Below, one piece after another: positions 22,800 to 35,350 of a stretch of DNA of 64,000 nucleotides. The first letter of the stretch is position 1, and each line of letters begins with the position of its first letter. Under the pieces are notes generated by a model. That model ran no database searches, had not been told where the DNA came from, and saw only the letters and a program-made list of their open reading frames with translations. Source of the DNA: Branchiostoma belcheri (lineage: Eukaryota > Chordata > Leptocardii > Amphioxiformes > Branchiostomatidae); NCBI RefSeq assembly GCF_001625305.1, contig NW_017802713.1, forward strand, positions 832,277 to 896,276, given 5' to 3'. The translations under genes were made by a program, and so were the position numbers.

Positions 22800-23603
22800 T
22801 TTAAAGAGCAGTTGTCAGGCGGGCCTGGAGAATGATTCGTCACACCGGCTTCCCATCTCAGATTGCCCCTGGAACAAAGCCAGCCTGGACCTCTTTTATC
22901 GCGAGCTATTTTTTTTACAAAGAGGCCGTAATTGTGGTCGCTATGGGCACGGGAGGTCAGAGCAGTTTAAAGAGCAATCAAACGTTATCGGTCAACTTCA
23001 TCGGTTAAGGATGAAAAGTTGTTAGACCATTTTAGAGGAGGGATATAGAGGCCACAGGTCTTCACCAGCGTATACCTTTAGTACCAACTTTGTGACCTTA
23101 GATGTTTTTGGCGACGTCTCAGGGAGGAGCCTAATGGTACAGTATTGTGTGCAGTTTGCAATAATTCTAGGAATGGTACAGGCATTTTGTCCACAGGCAT
23201 GGAATGTCCACAGGCATTTCTCTGACCCACATCTATGCCCGCATTCCTGGAACCCTTGGGAAGACCTCTCTGCCCCAGATGGCCCTACTTTCTGTGACCC
23301 CGGGGCTCGTTCACTATACGCTCAGGGGAGGAGAGGGGTGCACTGTATCTGTCTAGTACCAAGTATTCCTCAAAATCATGAAATGATGGCAGTGCCATGC
23401 AAACAATAACCCTAACAGCAACCACCCACCGTCACCATGGCAATGTACGTTTTCATTGCCAGTCTTGTTTACATTTTAAGTTCCTTGGAGTAGTAGTAGT
23501 GGCAGGGCAAATATATATCATCAGTGCAACAACATGACAAAATGCAATAGTGGACCGAAGATTAGAGTACATTAGAAAGTAGTAACATAACCTAAAATGG
23601 ATC
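22800..23603. other. No gene recognised
   Basis: GC-richer, with weak similarity of 22815-22860 to 22285-22330 (CTGTCAGGC...ATCCGTCAC-type). No splice-consistent exon is supported. Confidence 0.4.
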
Positions 23604-23925
23604 ATGAAAGTTCATCTGTGTTGGCAGTTACTTTTGATCCAACACAAAGAAGTTCTCTCACCTAGAGCTTTCGACCAGTCACTCTGGTCTTCCTCAGTAG
23701 ACTGACCCAGTGAAGCTAGTCACGTGGCTTCTTTGAAGTGTGACGTCAACACTGGATCAAAGGTATCTGGTAGACGATGTCGGCCCCCGTCACGGTTCAA
23801 TGAAGGGTGATGACTTTGACCCAGACTCTGAGGGAGACCAGAGTGACTGGTCGAAAGCTCTAGGTGAGAGAATTTTTTGTGTTGGTTCAAAAGTTTTAAC
23901 TTTAAACAAACCTATAATGGAGTTT
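23604..23925. mobile_element. Palindromic Penelope-like remnant (pair B)
   Basis: Outer TTCATCTGTGTTGGCAG, then two inverted arms (about 23636-23712 and 23818-23892) each holding GACCAG..CTGGTC next to GAAAGCTCTAGGTGAGAGAA and TGTGTTGG. Same layout as pair A but with a different arm sequence. A reading frame crosses the right arm by chance only. Confidence 0.5.
23669..23697 (-). ncRNA. Hammerhead-like core, left arm of pair B
   Basis: On the - strand CTGAGGA (23697-23691), then a perfect 6-bp stem II GACCAG/CTGGTC with loop AGTGA, then GAAA (23672-23669). This fits the C-U-G-A-N-G-A ... G-A-A-A core. Stem III (CTCT/AGAG) is offset from the ideal position. In the right arm the core reads CTGAGGG, so it is broken there. 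Confidence 0.45.
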
Positions 23926-24489
23926 ACGAAGTTTAAATATCATTAAATGCTGAAGAATCAAAATTCATGATGATGATCCAAATGAATATTTTTTCCTTTT
24001 TTTATCTTGAAAGCCATTAAAATATGGATTTAAGGAAAAAATGCCCTTTTCACATGCAGTCGTTTGCACATTTATGCAAGCTAGACCGCATCTGCACGTA
24101 CATGCAGCTATGTAATTACGGTACCTTTAAAAAAGGGTCAATGACATCGGACCTGACTTTGACGCCTTGTTGATAACGCCATCGTCATCCATTGCACGGA
24201 ACCCAAAATGAACGTGAACTTTCATACCCATGTGCTGATTTATATGTATTCTACCGGGGAAAATACCAATATGGATAAGTGTTACCCCTAATCAACGACC
24301 CAATGAAACATCTGCCCTCTGGTAAGTTATGGCCGTTTTTGTGACAATGGGGTTTATTGCATATTCATGCCCCAGATGGGCTAAATGCACTCTTATGTTA
24401 GAAAAAGTATTACTAATAGGCAAACTATGCAATGTTCTATCTATATCTAAGCTGTAACAACGTTACATGTTTCTTCTCTCTTCTTTAGA
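23926..24489. other. No gene recognised
   Basis: Nothing supported. Confidence 0.45.
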
Positions 24490-24692
24490 CATTTGTAGTT
24501 TATGCAGCAAGTTTAAACTGTAATTTCCAACACAAGAAATTGGACTCACCCAAATTTTCGACTGTACAACTCCAGTCTTTGTCAAGGAATGAACAATCCA
24601 CCGCTTGGGTGAGTGCAATTTCTTGTGTTGGAAATTACAGTTTAAACTTGCTGCATAATGACTTCTACCAACACAGATGAACTTTCAAGTGA
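24490..24692. mobile_element. Palindromic Penelope-like remnant (pair C)
   Basis: GCAGCAAGTTTAAACTGTAA at 24505 and its inverse at 24635-24655 flank arms with CCAACACAAGAAATTG. The left arm, read on the - strand, has a GACTG/CAGTC stem II and GAAA but a decayed first core (TTGACAAA). The outer end CCAACACAGATGAACTTTCA at about 24671 matches the ends of pairs A and B. Confidence 0.5.
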
Positions 24693-25107
24693 AGACAATA
24701 TTTGTATGAATGTATCATCCTTTGTTATATGCGCCCATTTTTGTTCTAACTGTGTTTATGATCAAACCATCTAGCAGATTTAATAAAACCTCATCTAAAT
24801 TCGTTTGCTACTACTCTAAATCTTGCCGTATAGATGTACGTAACTATATACTATACAGGCATTGCTCGCTCACAGGGCCACTTACCATAGAAGGTCGTTG
24901 GAGAGCACTTAATCCGTGTAAGTCTTCACGGTCAAGAGGGATCATGCTGTCATGCACGCCGCCTTACACTAGTCCGATGGTATCATACATCGCGGTAAAT
25001 GTGGGATTTACAAGCGAAAAGGGATTCCAAAGCAACCAGTGTAGGTCATTTGAAAGATAACAGCGAGCATGTATAACACGGGGCTTTTGTAAGCCATGCG
25101 TTTCAAA
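24693..25107. other. No gene recognised
   Basis: Open stretch 24710-25060 has no recognisable domain. Confidence 0.4.
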
Positions 25108-25415
25108 ATGCTATCTTTTAAAGGGTAGCTGTAAAGTTATAAGTAGATGCTTTTGCTTTCATTTTGTTTGTCTTGAATATTATGAAGGAATTGTGTTTAA
25201 GGTCAAATATGACAACAAAGGTAACATTTGCAAAGCAAATGCATAATGTTACCTTCGTATATGGTCTGATCTGTTAATTCTTACTCAAACACATAGTATT
25301 ACATATATATGGTCAGACAGGAGTCTAAATCCTTCCTGATATAAAATTGCAACATGATGTAACCCAATACTAGTCTTGACCTTATTGGTTTGGAGAAGAA
25401 AAAGAAGAAGAGGTA
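25108..25415. repeat. Duplicated segment D, copy 2
   Basis: Matches 22328-22590 and continues into the GACCTTATTGGTTTGGAGAA unit of the adjacent tandem duplication. Confidence 0.85.
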
Positions 25416-26282
25416 ACAGAGCAATACAATATATTTTCCTTCGGTAAATATAATTAACTTTAGTGTAGTTATTTATGAAGGACCTTTGATGAATCGTTCT
25501 ACCGCAAATATTTACCATGATTTTTTGCCCGTGGTGTGAATGAATCAGCGAGATGATCAGAGATAATTGTTCGGGCGGGAAGACAAATGAACCCCAGTCG
25601 CCGGTGCCGGGGGCGGTGCAGGAGGTGTGGAGGGAAGTTTTATTAAATCTGTAGGACCAGGCATTTTTCATTCAGCCATGTACATGTCAATGCTATGGCC
25701 ATATGGGTGAAGTAAGTTTACTTTTCTTATCTTTATCTGTATAGCCAGTATAACGGCCCTTCGGCGTAACACTCCAGCTATCATAGAACACTCGAGTCTA
25801 CATTTAACATGTGAAATGATAATTCAAATTATACCGTTTGCAGACTGAGTATTTACAAGTAACCCCTGATTCGGAAGTATTGCTTTGGGTGTAAACAGAC
25901 GTTTTATTGTGTTTTTCGATAATTAAATACAGTGGCAGGACGGATGAGGTATTTTACCGCAGATTGCCCTGAAGGTCAGGTTAGATAGGAAGTAATGGCC
26001 CCTCCGACATAACTCATCCATATATGATACGGATTGCCAGAACATACTATTATAGTTTCTTTTTAATAGGCCTATAGAAAGTCAGACATCTCTTTTGTTG
26101 CGCCAAATTAACTCCGCAAAAGTATTTTTGGTTTGAAATATCAATTTTCTTGTTTGCAAACTGTATGTAACTGTAACAAATTTGGTTTCTTTAACGATTT
26201 CATGTTTGTAAAAAAAGATAGACACTATAGCTAGTATAGTATGCTAAACTTAATTATTTTGTTAATTTGATTCTTTTCTATA
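25416..26282. other. No gene recognised; small retrotransposon tail
   Basis: 25735-25790 carries TATCTGTATAGCCAGTATAA and CCCTTCGGCGTAACACTCCA, the - strand UTR end also seen at 1465-1520. The rest shows nothing. Confidence 0.5.
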
Positions 26283-26492
26283 TTGTGCTTGTTGATTATC
26301 CTTTTATTACTTCTTCATTGTTATTTATATTTCATTCAACAAACTGTAGAGATTGTAAACATGAAGGGGAGGACTTTAAATAAGCCATTGCGGCTTTTCG
26401 TCCTGCCCTTGCACATTTCTTTTGTATTATTTTGTATAACTATTTATTATGTATGTATGTGCTGAATGAAAATAAATAAATAAATAAATAGC
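26283..26492 (+). mobile_element. Non-LTR retrotransposon 3' end with (AAAT)n tail
   Basis: UTR-like sequence ending in GAATGAAAATAAATAAATAA, a short tandem tail. The upstream reading frame is lost. Confidence 0.5.
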
Positions 26493-26937
26493 CAGACGCC
26501 ACTCATATCGATGCAATAGGTTCCAAACTATTGACCTTGACGTTTAGCAGATTTTAAAAGAGTTATGAATCAACACTTCGTTTTAGAAATAAGACGTCCT
26601 TGTGCCTGTTTATGCATGCAGTGCAGACCCTCTTCAAATTAACGTCCAAATAATTGAAGTGAGTCGAAGCCAGCGTGCTCCGTGCTAATTGTACGTTATG
26701 GATCACCCCAGGAAACCTCAGAGTCCCTTCCTTATCTCCCCAAATAACAATCAGGGTCTTCAAATCTACAGTCTTACGAGATGGAAATACATCAACGAAA
26801 ATTGAGTTTTGTTAAAAAAAGGGGGAGCCTAAGGAATCATCATGCTTGTCTAGTGGAACTCATTAAAGACCAAACACCTCCGTTTCCCGTAATAGATGAG
26901 GCCGACTCCACCATAATTACTCACAGGAGTTCCTCTC
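26493..26937. other. No gene recognised
   Basis: Nothing supported. Confidence 0.45.
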
Positions 26938-27492
26938 TAAGGCCACAGCAAGTAATTTTTATGGATGGCATCAGCGCGCGCATTAATTTACGCCTAATTT
27001 TGGAGAGAAAAAAACAAGAAATTTTGTTGCCTTCTGACAGTGGTGAACATGCCAAAAATGGGCAAAGATGTCTGTTGCCATGTCGGAAGGTGGATGGCAG
27101 ATAACTATGAAGAAAGGAGAAGAAAAGGCTCTGATTTAATGTTTTGTTTCTTACTTTGAAGCAGTGATATGTGATGTTGACTGACTTGACTGGATGCAAT
27201 CAGGATGGACATTGTGTATATTTTAATTACGTTGTATATGTCTTTGTATATACCTCATTTAGATGTCCATGTATTGTCTCTCGATTTTTTTATGTGACAA
27301 ATGGTACATTTGAAATAGTACAATAAAGAAATTGATGCTATATGTGATGTTCCTACTGTACCAAAACCATTTGCACAATGATTGAGTTAAAAGTTTAAAA
27401 TATAGGAACCGCCTTGTTTTCTTTTGTCCGCTCGCATTAGATTAAGAGTCTGTGGAGGATGTCATCCACAAAATTTACGTGCTGTGGCCTAA
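26938..27492. mobile_element. MITE-A, copy 2 (long subtype)
   Basis: TAAGGCCACAGCAAGTAATT...GGATGGCATCAGCGCGCGCA at the left, and GGATGTCATCCACAAAATTT...GCTGTGGCCTAA at the right. The core (GCAAAGATGTCTG.TGCCATG, GGAAGGTGGATGGCAGATAA) is shared with copy 3 at 48345, so both belong to one subfamily. Confidence 0.85.
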
Positions 27493-29262
27493 TTGTGAGT
27501 TGCCCTTCTGTGGGAAGAGGTGATTGATGTATGTTTATAGGCACAGTCCCGTACCGTGCATTATTGCAACTTTTAGAGACAAATTTGGGACGCCTTGGGC
27601 TCTTCAATGTCATAGATGTATCCTCACATTAAGAACTGTGATGAATATGAACTAATGTTTTTCAGTCCCGTATGTAATTTTGTGTTGAAAGTATCTAAAT
27701 TGGTTTTATAAGTCCTCACTTGCATAGATTGGACCACTTTGATTTTGTCCCAAAGTGCACATTTGAATAGTTGGAAGATTCAACCACCAAAGGATTTACA
27801 ATGAAGCATTATGAGAAATTTCAGGTATTTTATGAACGTGAATATTGACTATGTGTATAAGACATGAAGGTGTACCAATGAAACAATTTCCATGCTTTCA
27901 ATCAACCAATGTTGCTATTGTATCAGCGAATTTTTTAATTGTAATTTTTAGAGCTTTCTAGCAAGTGGATGTCTATGGATTTCATGTAATTGACTAGGAC
28001 TAATAATTTCCTTTGGAAAATATAGACATATCCCACCATTAAAATGTCAGTGAAGCATTTTCTTCTTCTTTGAATAGTTTGAAATCCATGAGGCTGCCAG
28101 ACCAGTGTACTTCGCTAGAGGGTGCTTTTGTTTTGTACGATATGTCTTGTCGTTAAACACACTAGTTTTGAAAAAAAAGTAGGTTATCAAATTTTTGAAA
28201 ATGCAAATATAAACATTTCAGTTCAATATATGTACATATATTTGTATGTGCAAACATATTCAAGATGTTTGTATCCCACGATTCTATCTACCATATACTC
28301 AAGTACCCCGCCTAGACCCTCCTAAATCCACATCCAAATTCATGTACTTGTACTTGAGGTCTTCTCATGAGTAGCCTGCGTCAAGTAGTCTCCGTCTCCT
28401 TGGCATCATTCGCCACTCCGGGCGGTTCTGGGTGACTTCCATCAACTCCTACATGGTTAATCTTGGATTGCCTGTAATCAACCAACCTGGCACCCTCAAG
28501 AACACAGTCTAGCCAAGTGTTACTTTCCCGGTCTCCCTATGGACCTCCACAACGATATTCACTACGAAGTAATTTAGATAGAACTCTAATGCAAATAAAG
28601 AAATGGCGAAAAAGTAATACTTAAGTCTGCAGTTTATGTAAAATACTTCCATGTTAATGATGTTGTCTTGCCAATTCGATTTTCATTGCAACCACCAACA
28701 AACCTGCCTGAAGCCCGAGCATTGTAAGTCCTACAAAAAGTTTAATCTTGATCTTCTGGCAGATCTGTTGGTCGTTGCAATCAGAATCAAGACAATATCA
28801 TTAGCAGTGCAGTATTTAAAAAAAATACCAGAGATTTTTTAAAAAGCACCATAAAAACTCCTGAAGCCTAAACCTCTGAGAGTGGTTGAATCCCCCGATA
28901 TCGCTTCAGACTACTCAACATGTACCGTCTCAACGTCAGGCTATCACACCATTTATCAAAACATTGACCCGAGCACCTCCACAGCAAACCCCTGTCAGCA
29001 TGATATATCGGCTCTGATTGTATCTTCAGCAGTAATGCTTCAACTTACGTGTCGGCGTCTCCTGTGGGAAGACTTGTTCAGCTAACGTTGCACTTCTACA
29101 AATTGTCACAATTGCACGCTGGAGGACACAAAAACGTGAAGAAAGCTTCACGAAATTAAAAGTACAAAAGCAATTTGTCATCAATTTTTTTCATGCCTAG
29201 ATAGTTGCTTGTGAATTGCTTGGGAATAAACTAATTTGCGTACTATATAATATATCCTGTCG
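27493..29262. other. No gene recognised
   Basis: About 1.8 kb. No exon with matching splice sites and no recognisable domain. Confidence 0.45.
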
Positions 29263-29502
29263 TCATTTAGAAGATAACCAAAAGACTACGTTTCTACTAA
29301 GATCACAAAACCCACTCATTATGCAGAATGTGGGACTATTCATTATTCACTGCCTTCAAAGAAGAAGTCGAACCCCATAATAACTAAAAGTATAAGTTTT
29401 CCCAGACAGTTGTTGTCTGTCTTCTATTATTGTATTGCACTGAGTAGTATACTTGATTGCAAATGCAATTAGCCTTCGTATATGATTTTGCAAATAAAGT
29501 TT
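29263..29502 (+). repeat. Dispersed repeat R1, copy 2
   Basis: Same family as 1015-1222 and 54899-55156. It extends further upstream (AACCAAAAGACTACGTTTCT) and ends CAAATGCAATTAGCCTTCG..GATTTTGCAAATAAAG. Confidence 0.75.
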
Positions 29503-29640
29503 CTATAATGCACCGCTCTAAAAAGGTCAGTAACAGCAAGGTGAATAATTTCATCAGATTGAATATCGAAGTTCTTTATTCAGAGCCACTTTTTAATAAG
29601 AGTCGACGAGTGGATACCCGTCTGTCATCTTCATCAGGGC

Positions 29641-30400
29641 TATAATGACTGGTTAACTGTGCACTGAAGCTAGCCTGTTACTGGTTCACTGTGCACTGAA
29701 GCTAGGTGTTACTGGTTCACAGTGCAATGAAGCTAGGTGTTACTGGTACACAGTGCACTGAAGCTAGATGTTACTGGTTCACTGTGTACTGAAGCTAGGT
29801 GTTACTGGTGTACTGTACACAGAAGCTAGGTGTTACTGGTTCACTGTGTACTGAAGCTAGGTGCACGTGTTACTGGTTCGCAGTGCACTGAAGCTAGGTG
29901 TTACTGGTTTACTGTGCACTGAAGCTAGGTGTTACTGGTTCACTGTGTACTGAAGCTAGGTGTTACTGGTTCACTGTGCACTGAGGCTAGGTGTTACTGG
30001 TTCACTGTACACTGAAGGTAGGTGTTACTGGTTCACTGTGCACTGAAGCTAGGTGTTACTGGTTCACTGTGGTAGTGCACTGAAGCCGCTAACAATGCCG
30101 TTCCAAACGCACTACTAGCTTCACTGTGTACTGTGCACTGAGGCTAGGTGTTACTGGTTCACTGTACACTGAAGCTAGGTGTTACTGGTTCACTGTACAC
30201 TGAAGCTAGGTGTTACTGGTTCACTGTACACAGAAGCTAGGTGTTACTGGTTCACTGTGCACTGAAGCTAGGTGTTACTGGTTCACTGTGTACTGAAGCT
30301 AGGTGTTACTGGTTCACTGTGGACTGAAGCTAGGTGTTACTGGTTCACTGTGGTAGTGCACTGAAGCCGCTAACAATACCGTTCCAAACGCACTACTAAT
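29641..30400. repeat. 31-bp minisatellite with higher-order duplication
   Basis: Over twenty units with consensus GGTGTTACTGGTTCACTGTG + CACTGAAGCTA. Two variant blocks with GTGCACTGAAGCCGCTAACA and CCGTTCCAAACGCACTACTA, at about 30070-30115 and 30355-30400, differ at one base. A block of units was therefore duplicated as a unit of about 286 bp. Confidence 0.95.
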
Positions 30401-31720
30401 GGTTTAGAAAATAGTTTCAAGTTCAAATTCCTGGGGGAAAAAGTTGTCAGAAAAATGGTGGATCCACACAACAACTTTGTGCTGAACTTTGAGTTCAACC
30501 CTGCTTTTCTTGCAGCTGATCATCGTTCTATTCATTTGTGGTGCGTATTAAAGTATTCTCCATTTCCCTGAAGAGGCTTGCTCACAAACTTTGCCCCCAA
30601 TCCATGTATGCATTACGTGTCTGAATTCAGAATCAGTCAGCCGGTTTTATCTGACCACCCTTCGGCATAACACAACACGTACAAGCGCAAAACTGAAATT
30701 TAGGACTCCCTCAGTTATGATATCGCAATTGGCTGCGTTGAGGATAAGGTACAGATCACGTTCGCTCTGGGCAGTTGGCCAGTTTCCAACCGCATTCGGC
30801 GGCATCTTTGCCACCACTTTCTCAAAGCTTTTGGCACAGGAGATAGCTCCGTGTTTTGGTGTCCAGAAATCCCTCGTGTCTTATTGCATTTCCGACGTCT
30901 TGCCTTTAGGCTAGAACGAAAATCTTCGCCGCTGCTTTTCAGAAATCTGTTTTTTTTATCTGTTCTTAGTAAGTACAAGTAGAAACGCATCTTTGCAGCT
31001 CGAGACTGTCGTAAATGCCTGTATTATGATCTGGCTACTCTCCAAGCAAAGGTTTTGGCTTCGGCTTATTTTTGACGTGTTTTGACATTATCGGGCTTTC
31101 TTTTTATTAGATACCGTCTTGCTGATTTGATATTGTCTAGCCAGCAAAAGTTCTCCTCGGAGATTTTGAGCTAGTAGAGTTGTTAGACTGCCTCATACAA
31201 CACTTTGTTGCTAAATCATAGGTTGCTGAGTTTGTGTAGCTATTCCTATTTTGATTTATACTTTTACGACATTATTTGATGTTTCATAATAAAAACGCCA
31301 AGATTTAACTGTGCGTCAACAAAATTTTACGTTCTGTATCCCTGTATATGTTGTTATAAAAGAAATGCTTTTCATACATAAAATACAACCTATCTATCTC
31401 CACAACGTGTTGGAGAGTGCCTGGTATTCATGGGTTCAAATGTTCGCTGGGAGCTCAAAGAGGCCACCATGATTCAAAGGCATCATTGTACCTGCGATGG
31501 ATACGCCTGAAGTATTACTAATGCCGCTTTGATAATAGCGGCTTCAACCTATCTCCCAGCACAGAGGGATTGGGGTGCAGCACGGGTGAATGTGAATTAG
31601 GCTCGCTTGTGCCACCACACCCACATGTACGTAGGTGCGGGTTGATTCTTACTGTGAGGAGAATCGACATACTGACAAGACCAGCTGTCCTAAAACAACA
31701 CACAGTTGTCAGATTGCACC

Positions 31721-31723
<3 letters not shown>
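30401..31723. other. No gene recognised
   Basis: No supported exon. CACCCTTCGGCATAACAC near 30656 is a weak match to the retrotransposon tail at 1465. Confidence 0.45.

Positions 31724-31777
<54 letters not shown>
31724..31777. repeat. (GA)n microsatellite
   Basis: About 27 GA units. Gives spurious Arg-Glu and Ser-Leu frames on the two strands. Confidence 0.97.
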
Positions 31778-31779
<2 letters not shown>

Positions 31780-32499
31780 TCCTGCAGTCTAAGTGAGTAC
31801 ATTTATGATATGATTCTTATCGTTTCAAAAAGATACTTTGGCGCAAGACGGCAACAATGATATATGTACTTCCACAGTTCTTAATGAACATACGAAATTC
31901 TTCGCTAATTACTACATTTAAAAAATGAGTGGCATGTATACGCTAAGATCATCAAGAACAAATTTGCTGAAAATTAGTCGTTCGAAAATATTTCGGCTTT
32001 AAATAGTATCGAAATCTGGGAGAGATATTCGTACCTAGTTATGTACATATATTAAGATGCCCCGTCCCATATAGGGTCGACAGATGATGTCGATAAACTT
32101 TAGATACCCCATATTTTACTTTTATTTTATTAATTCTTTATTTCAGTTACAAAGGCCCATATGAATACATGTTTAAAAACCAAAAGAGCATATTAAGCAC
32201 AGGGAATATTGCAGGAGACGAGGTGAAACTTTTCATGTTCCATTTTGATACACGTCCGGAGAGCTCAACACACGAGACGGAATTCAGGGAACGTTCAATC
32301 TTGACTTGGTATGTTGGTGCTTAAGTCTTAGCCCTACGTGACCGTCACATCAATATAACCTTGTAAGGGCAAGGGCTGTGATAAATTACCTCCGGTAGAT
32401 CGGTATCGACTTACGGAAAGGAGTGGAGCTAGCTAGCCTGTACTCGCAGGACCTTTTCTTAACACAGAAACATCACAGGAAGTTCTGGATTTTACATGT
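31778..32499. other. No gene recognised
   Basis: Nothing supported. Confidence 0.45.
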
Positions 32500-32888
32500 T
32501 AGGCCATGTTGATTTGATTATATATATGACATCCGCGCGCGCCCCCCCCAAAAAAAAGTTTTCAACCATACTGTAAATCGTACAAAAAGTTGCAAAGTGG
32601 GCAAATATATGTGTACGTTGCACACACAAAAAAAAAACAATTGAAAACGATACCAATGCCACAGAATGCCAAAATCAAACGAGAAAGACGAAAATGTAAC
32701 GAAAAGAATTTGAAGAGTAGATTATTCGCCATACCATACTCCGTGTCATTGGTTCAACCTTCATGACCACGTAGATTTCATAATGAAAGCAACTTTTTTT
32801 CCAAACTTTTTTTATTCGCGCACTCGCATCAGTATTGGGGTTCCCATGCAGAGGATGTCATCCATATAATCAAGTCAACATGGCCTTA
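32500..32888. mobile_element. MITE-A, copy 3 (diverged)
   Basis: TTAGGCCATGTTGATTTGAT with GACATCCGCGCGCGC at the left, GAGGATGTCATCCATATAAT and CAACATGGCCTTA at the right. Confidence 0.75.
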
Positions 32889-34255
32889 AGGCTATAACAT
32901 TTAGTGTCAAGGCCGAGCAGATGAAATGCACTTGAAAGAATCACGTTTTCTTCAGCCAAATTTGCCACCCCGCCATTAAAAGGAAGGGTGTAATTGAGGT
33001 GATTCTTCATCGCCTTTAAAAATCGGCGTAACGATTTTATGCTCAGCGGTAGCTGTCGACCCACAGGGTTACCTCTTATGTACGGCAATGAGATCGATTA
33101 AGACGAAAGAAAATCAAATCGACAAAACTCAGACAAGACGTCTATCAGAGAATCAACGTCCCGTCTGTGTGTGTACGACTTTGTCTTTGATGTCGAGTTT
33201 TATGCATGACCTTTGTCCGAACGTCCTCAGTGCATATTTAGTTTTCACTGTTGCATGAATGTCAGTCATGCACCGGCATATCTTTGAAGTTAACACTACC
33301 CCAGAGCACGACCGCTGTACATTTACAAGTCTTATCCGACAATAAGTAACGAAGTAAGACAAAGGCTCGTACTTGTGAAAATGTGAGATAAGATTCCCCA
33401 GGCTCATCCTTATCATTTCTCAGAAAAATGAATGTTTTCCGGAATAACGACGCACATGGAACTGCACCTATTGCATAGTTAACAACGGCCAATTATAGAT
33501 AAGATTGTACGTGGGATAATGATTGTACGTGGGCAGTGGATAGATGCATCATCCATGTACGATGTCCACTTTGGTTAGTTAAAAGCTAACCATGTGTAAG
33601 AGAACTTGTTACAGTGTGTAAGAGAACTTGTTCACAGAATGAAATTGAAGATGTTGCAGTTGATTTGCCTGGCTAGACCTGTTCAATAAGATTGTCTGGA
33701 AAAGCTTTACCATGCTGACTGCAAAAACCATTTACGTGTCCACTGGCTTGGCGTGTGATTCCACTCATGCATTTTACGGCTATTCTTGTATCTGAATTCG
33801 ATACATCTGGTAACCTTCGGCACACATAAACGGGGTGGTCATGATCAGAACATCTTCAATAACTGCGCTGTCTATAAACAGTTGATTTTATTTTCATTCC
33901 ATCCACAACCAGCTGGATGATCAACTTTGAACTGCGGTTAAAAAGCAAATACCATTTATTACGGGTCAATCGTGATGATTTTTGAATTGATGTTCAGTGC
34001 AATGCGACAGTACCAGGATCACGTTTTAGCCAGGCACACTAAGACAGAATCCTACTTTTATTGATGTGTGTATCGTTTTTTCCGTAATGGCATGACAAAT
34101 ACACACCATTTTCTAATTAGCAGTATACGACAGTGCCTGTAGCTGTCAATACTTTACCTCCTACTCGGCCTTTAGAGTTTCAAAGTTGTCAAACTAAAGT
34201 AAACTCTATATAAGTAAAAAAAATTAGCAGATTCGAGGTAGCAACACGTGAATTC
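32889..34255. other. No gene recognised
   Basis: Nothing supported. Confidence 0.45.
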
Positions 34256-34257
34256 AT

Positions 34258-34259
<2 letters not shown>

Positions 34260-34318
<59 letters not shown>

Positions 34319-34371
34319 CTAACACACACACACACATACATACACACAGAGACACACACGCACACACACAT
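34260..34371. repeat. (CA)n microsatellite
   Basis: Pure (CA)n at 34260-34311, then imperfect CA/CATA/CACG repeats to about 34371. Confidence 0.97.
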
Positions 34372-35057
34372 ATTTTGGAGATATGAAAATGCTCATAGAA
34401 AGCATGAGCTTTCCAATATCTACCGCATATTCAGATACCAGATATTTGGGTTCGATTCTCTCCAAAACCCTGCAGGAAACACTACTATGACAGCATGATG
34501 ATCGTAAAGATTAACAATACTTCAGGAATCACCAGCAAACAGCCTAAAGACCCAAAGACAGTACTTAAGTGTACCTCCTGGGATGTTAGATAACAACTGT
34601 AAGACATTACGTTACACGCTTGCCAGTAGCAAAACTATTTCACATCTATTGTAACAGCTTGATCGAGTATCCTGTAATCCCCTGAACACATCCTTGAACT
34701 TAGTGCAATAGTGTTGTGACGTGATGGATGTGTTAACGCTAAATCCTTTAGGGCGTATTCCTAGAGGTATTGGATACTGATGTATTATGTATAATGTATA
34801 ACCTTGTAACTTTATGATTTATGGCTATTGTTTAGTGCTCTTCATGGTAAATTGCTGTGAATAATTTTACACTTAACTTAAACAAGTTATTTTTAAAACA
34901 TGAAAAATTTCGTGACTGATATGACCTTTGCTTTCAAGCATGGACGCTTCATCAATGACTACGTGTACATGACTTAGGTGCTTTCGTTATCACTGCACGA
35001 AAAGATGGATTTACCAATGATAGTAACTACCAGTTACGTCGGGTAATGTTTACTTCG
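34372..35057. other. No gene recognised
   Basis: Nothing supported. Confidence 0.45.
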
Positions 35058-35350
35058 TAAACAGTAACGTTACTGGACTTAATAATGGCAGTAAATAAAA
35101 GTCAGGTCCGGTAATTTCATTTACTACCATTGTTAAGTCCGAAATTACCGGATTTGACTTTTATCTACTACCATGGTAAAGTCCAGTAGTGTTTGCATCA
35201 ACATTGACAGTAACGTTACTTGGCTTAATAATGGCAGTAAATAAAAGTCAAGTCCGGTAATTTCATTTACTACCATTGTTAAGTCTGAAATTACCGGATT
35301 TGACTTTTATCTACTACCATGGTAAAGTCCAGTAGTGCTTGCATCAACAT
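35058..35350. repeat. Tandem pair of hairpin-forming units, 146-bp period
   Basis: ACAGTAACGTTACT starts units at 35061 and 35207. Inside each unit the first arm (TACTGGACTTAATAATGGCA..AGTCCGGTAATTT type) is the inverted copy of the last arm (GAAATTACCGGATTTGACTT..CCATGGTAAAGTCC). Each arm is about 48 bp, so each unit can fold on itself. Confidence 0.85.

Noticed and set aside
23740-23946. 68-codon frame across a Penelope-like arm
   Set aside because: It follows the inverted repeat, and the other pairs do not keep the frame.
29641-30400. Regular repeats resembling a CRISPR array
   Set aside because: Units are contiguous 31-mers without unique spacers, in animal DNA; it is a minisatellite.
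31518-31860. Ser-Leu and Arg-Glu repeat open frames
   Set aside because: Translations of a (GA)n microsatellite.
34189-34498. Cys/Val-rich and His/Thr-rich open frames
   Set aside because: Translations of a (CA)n microsatellite.
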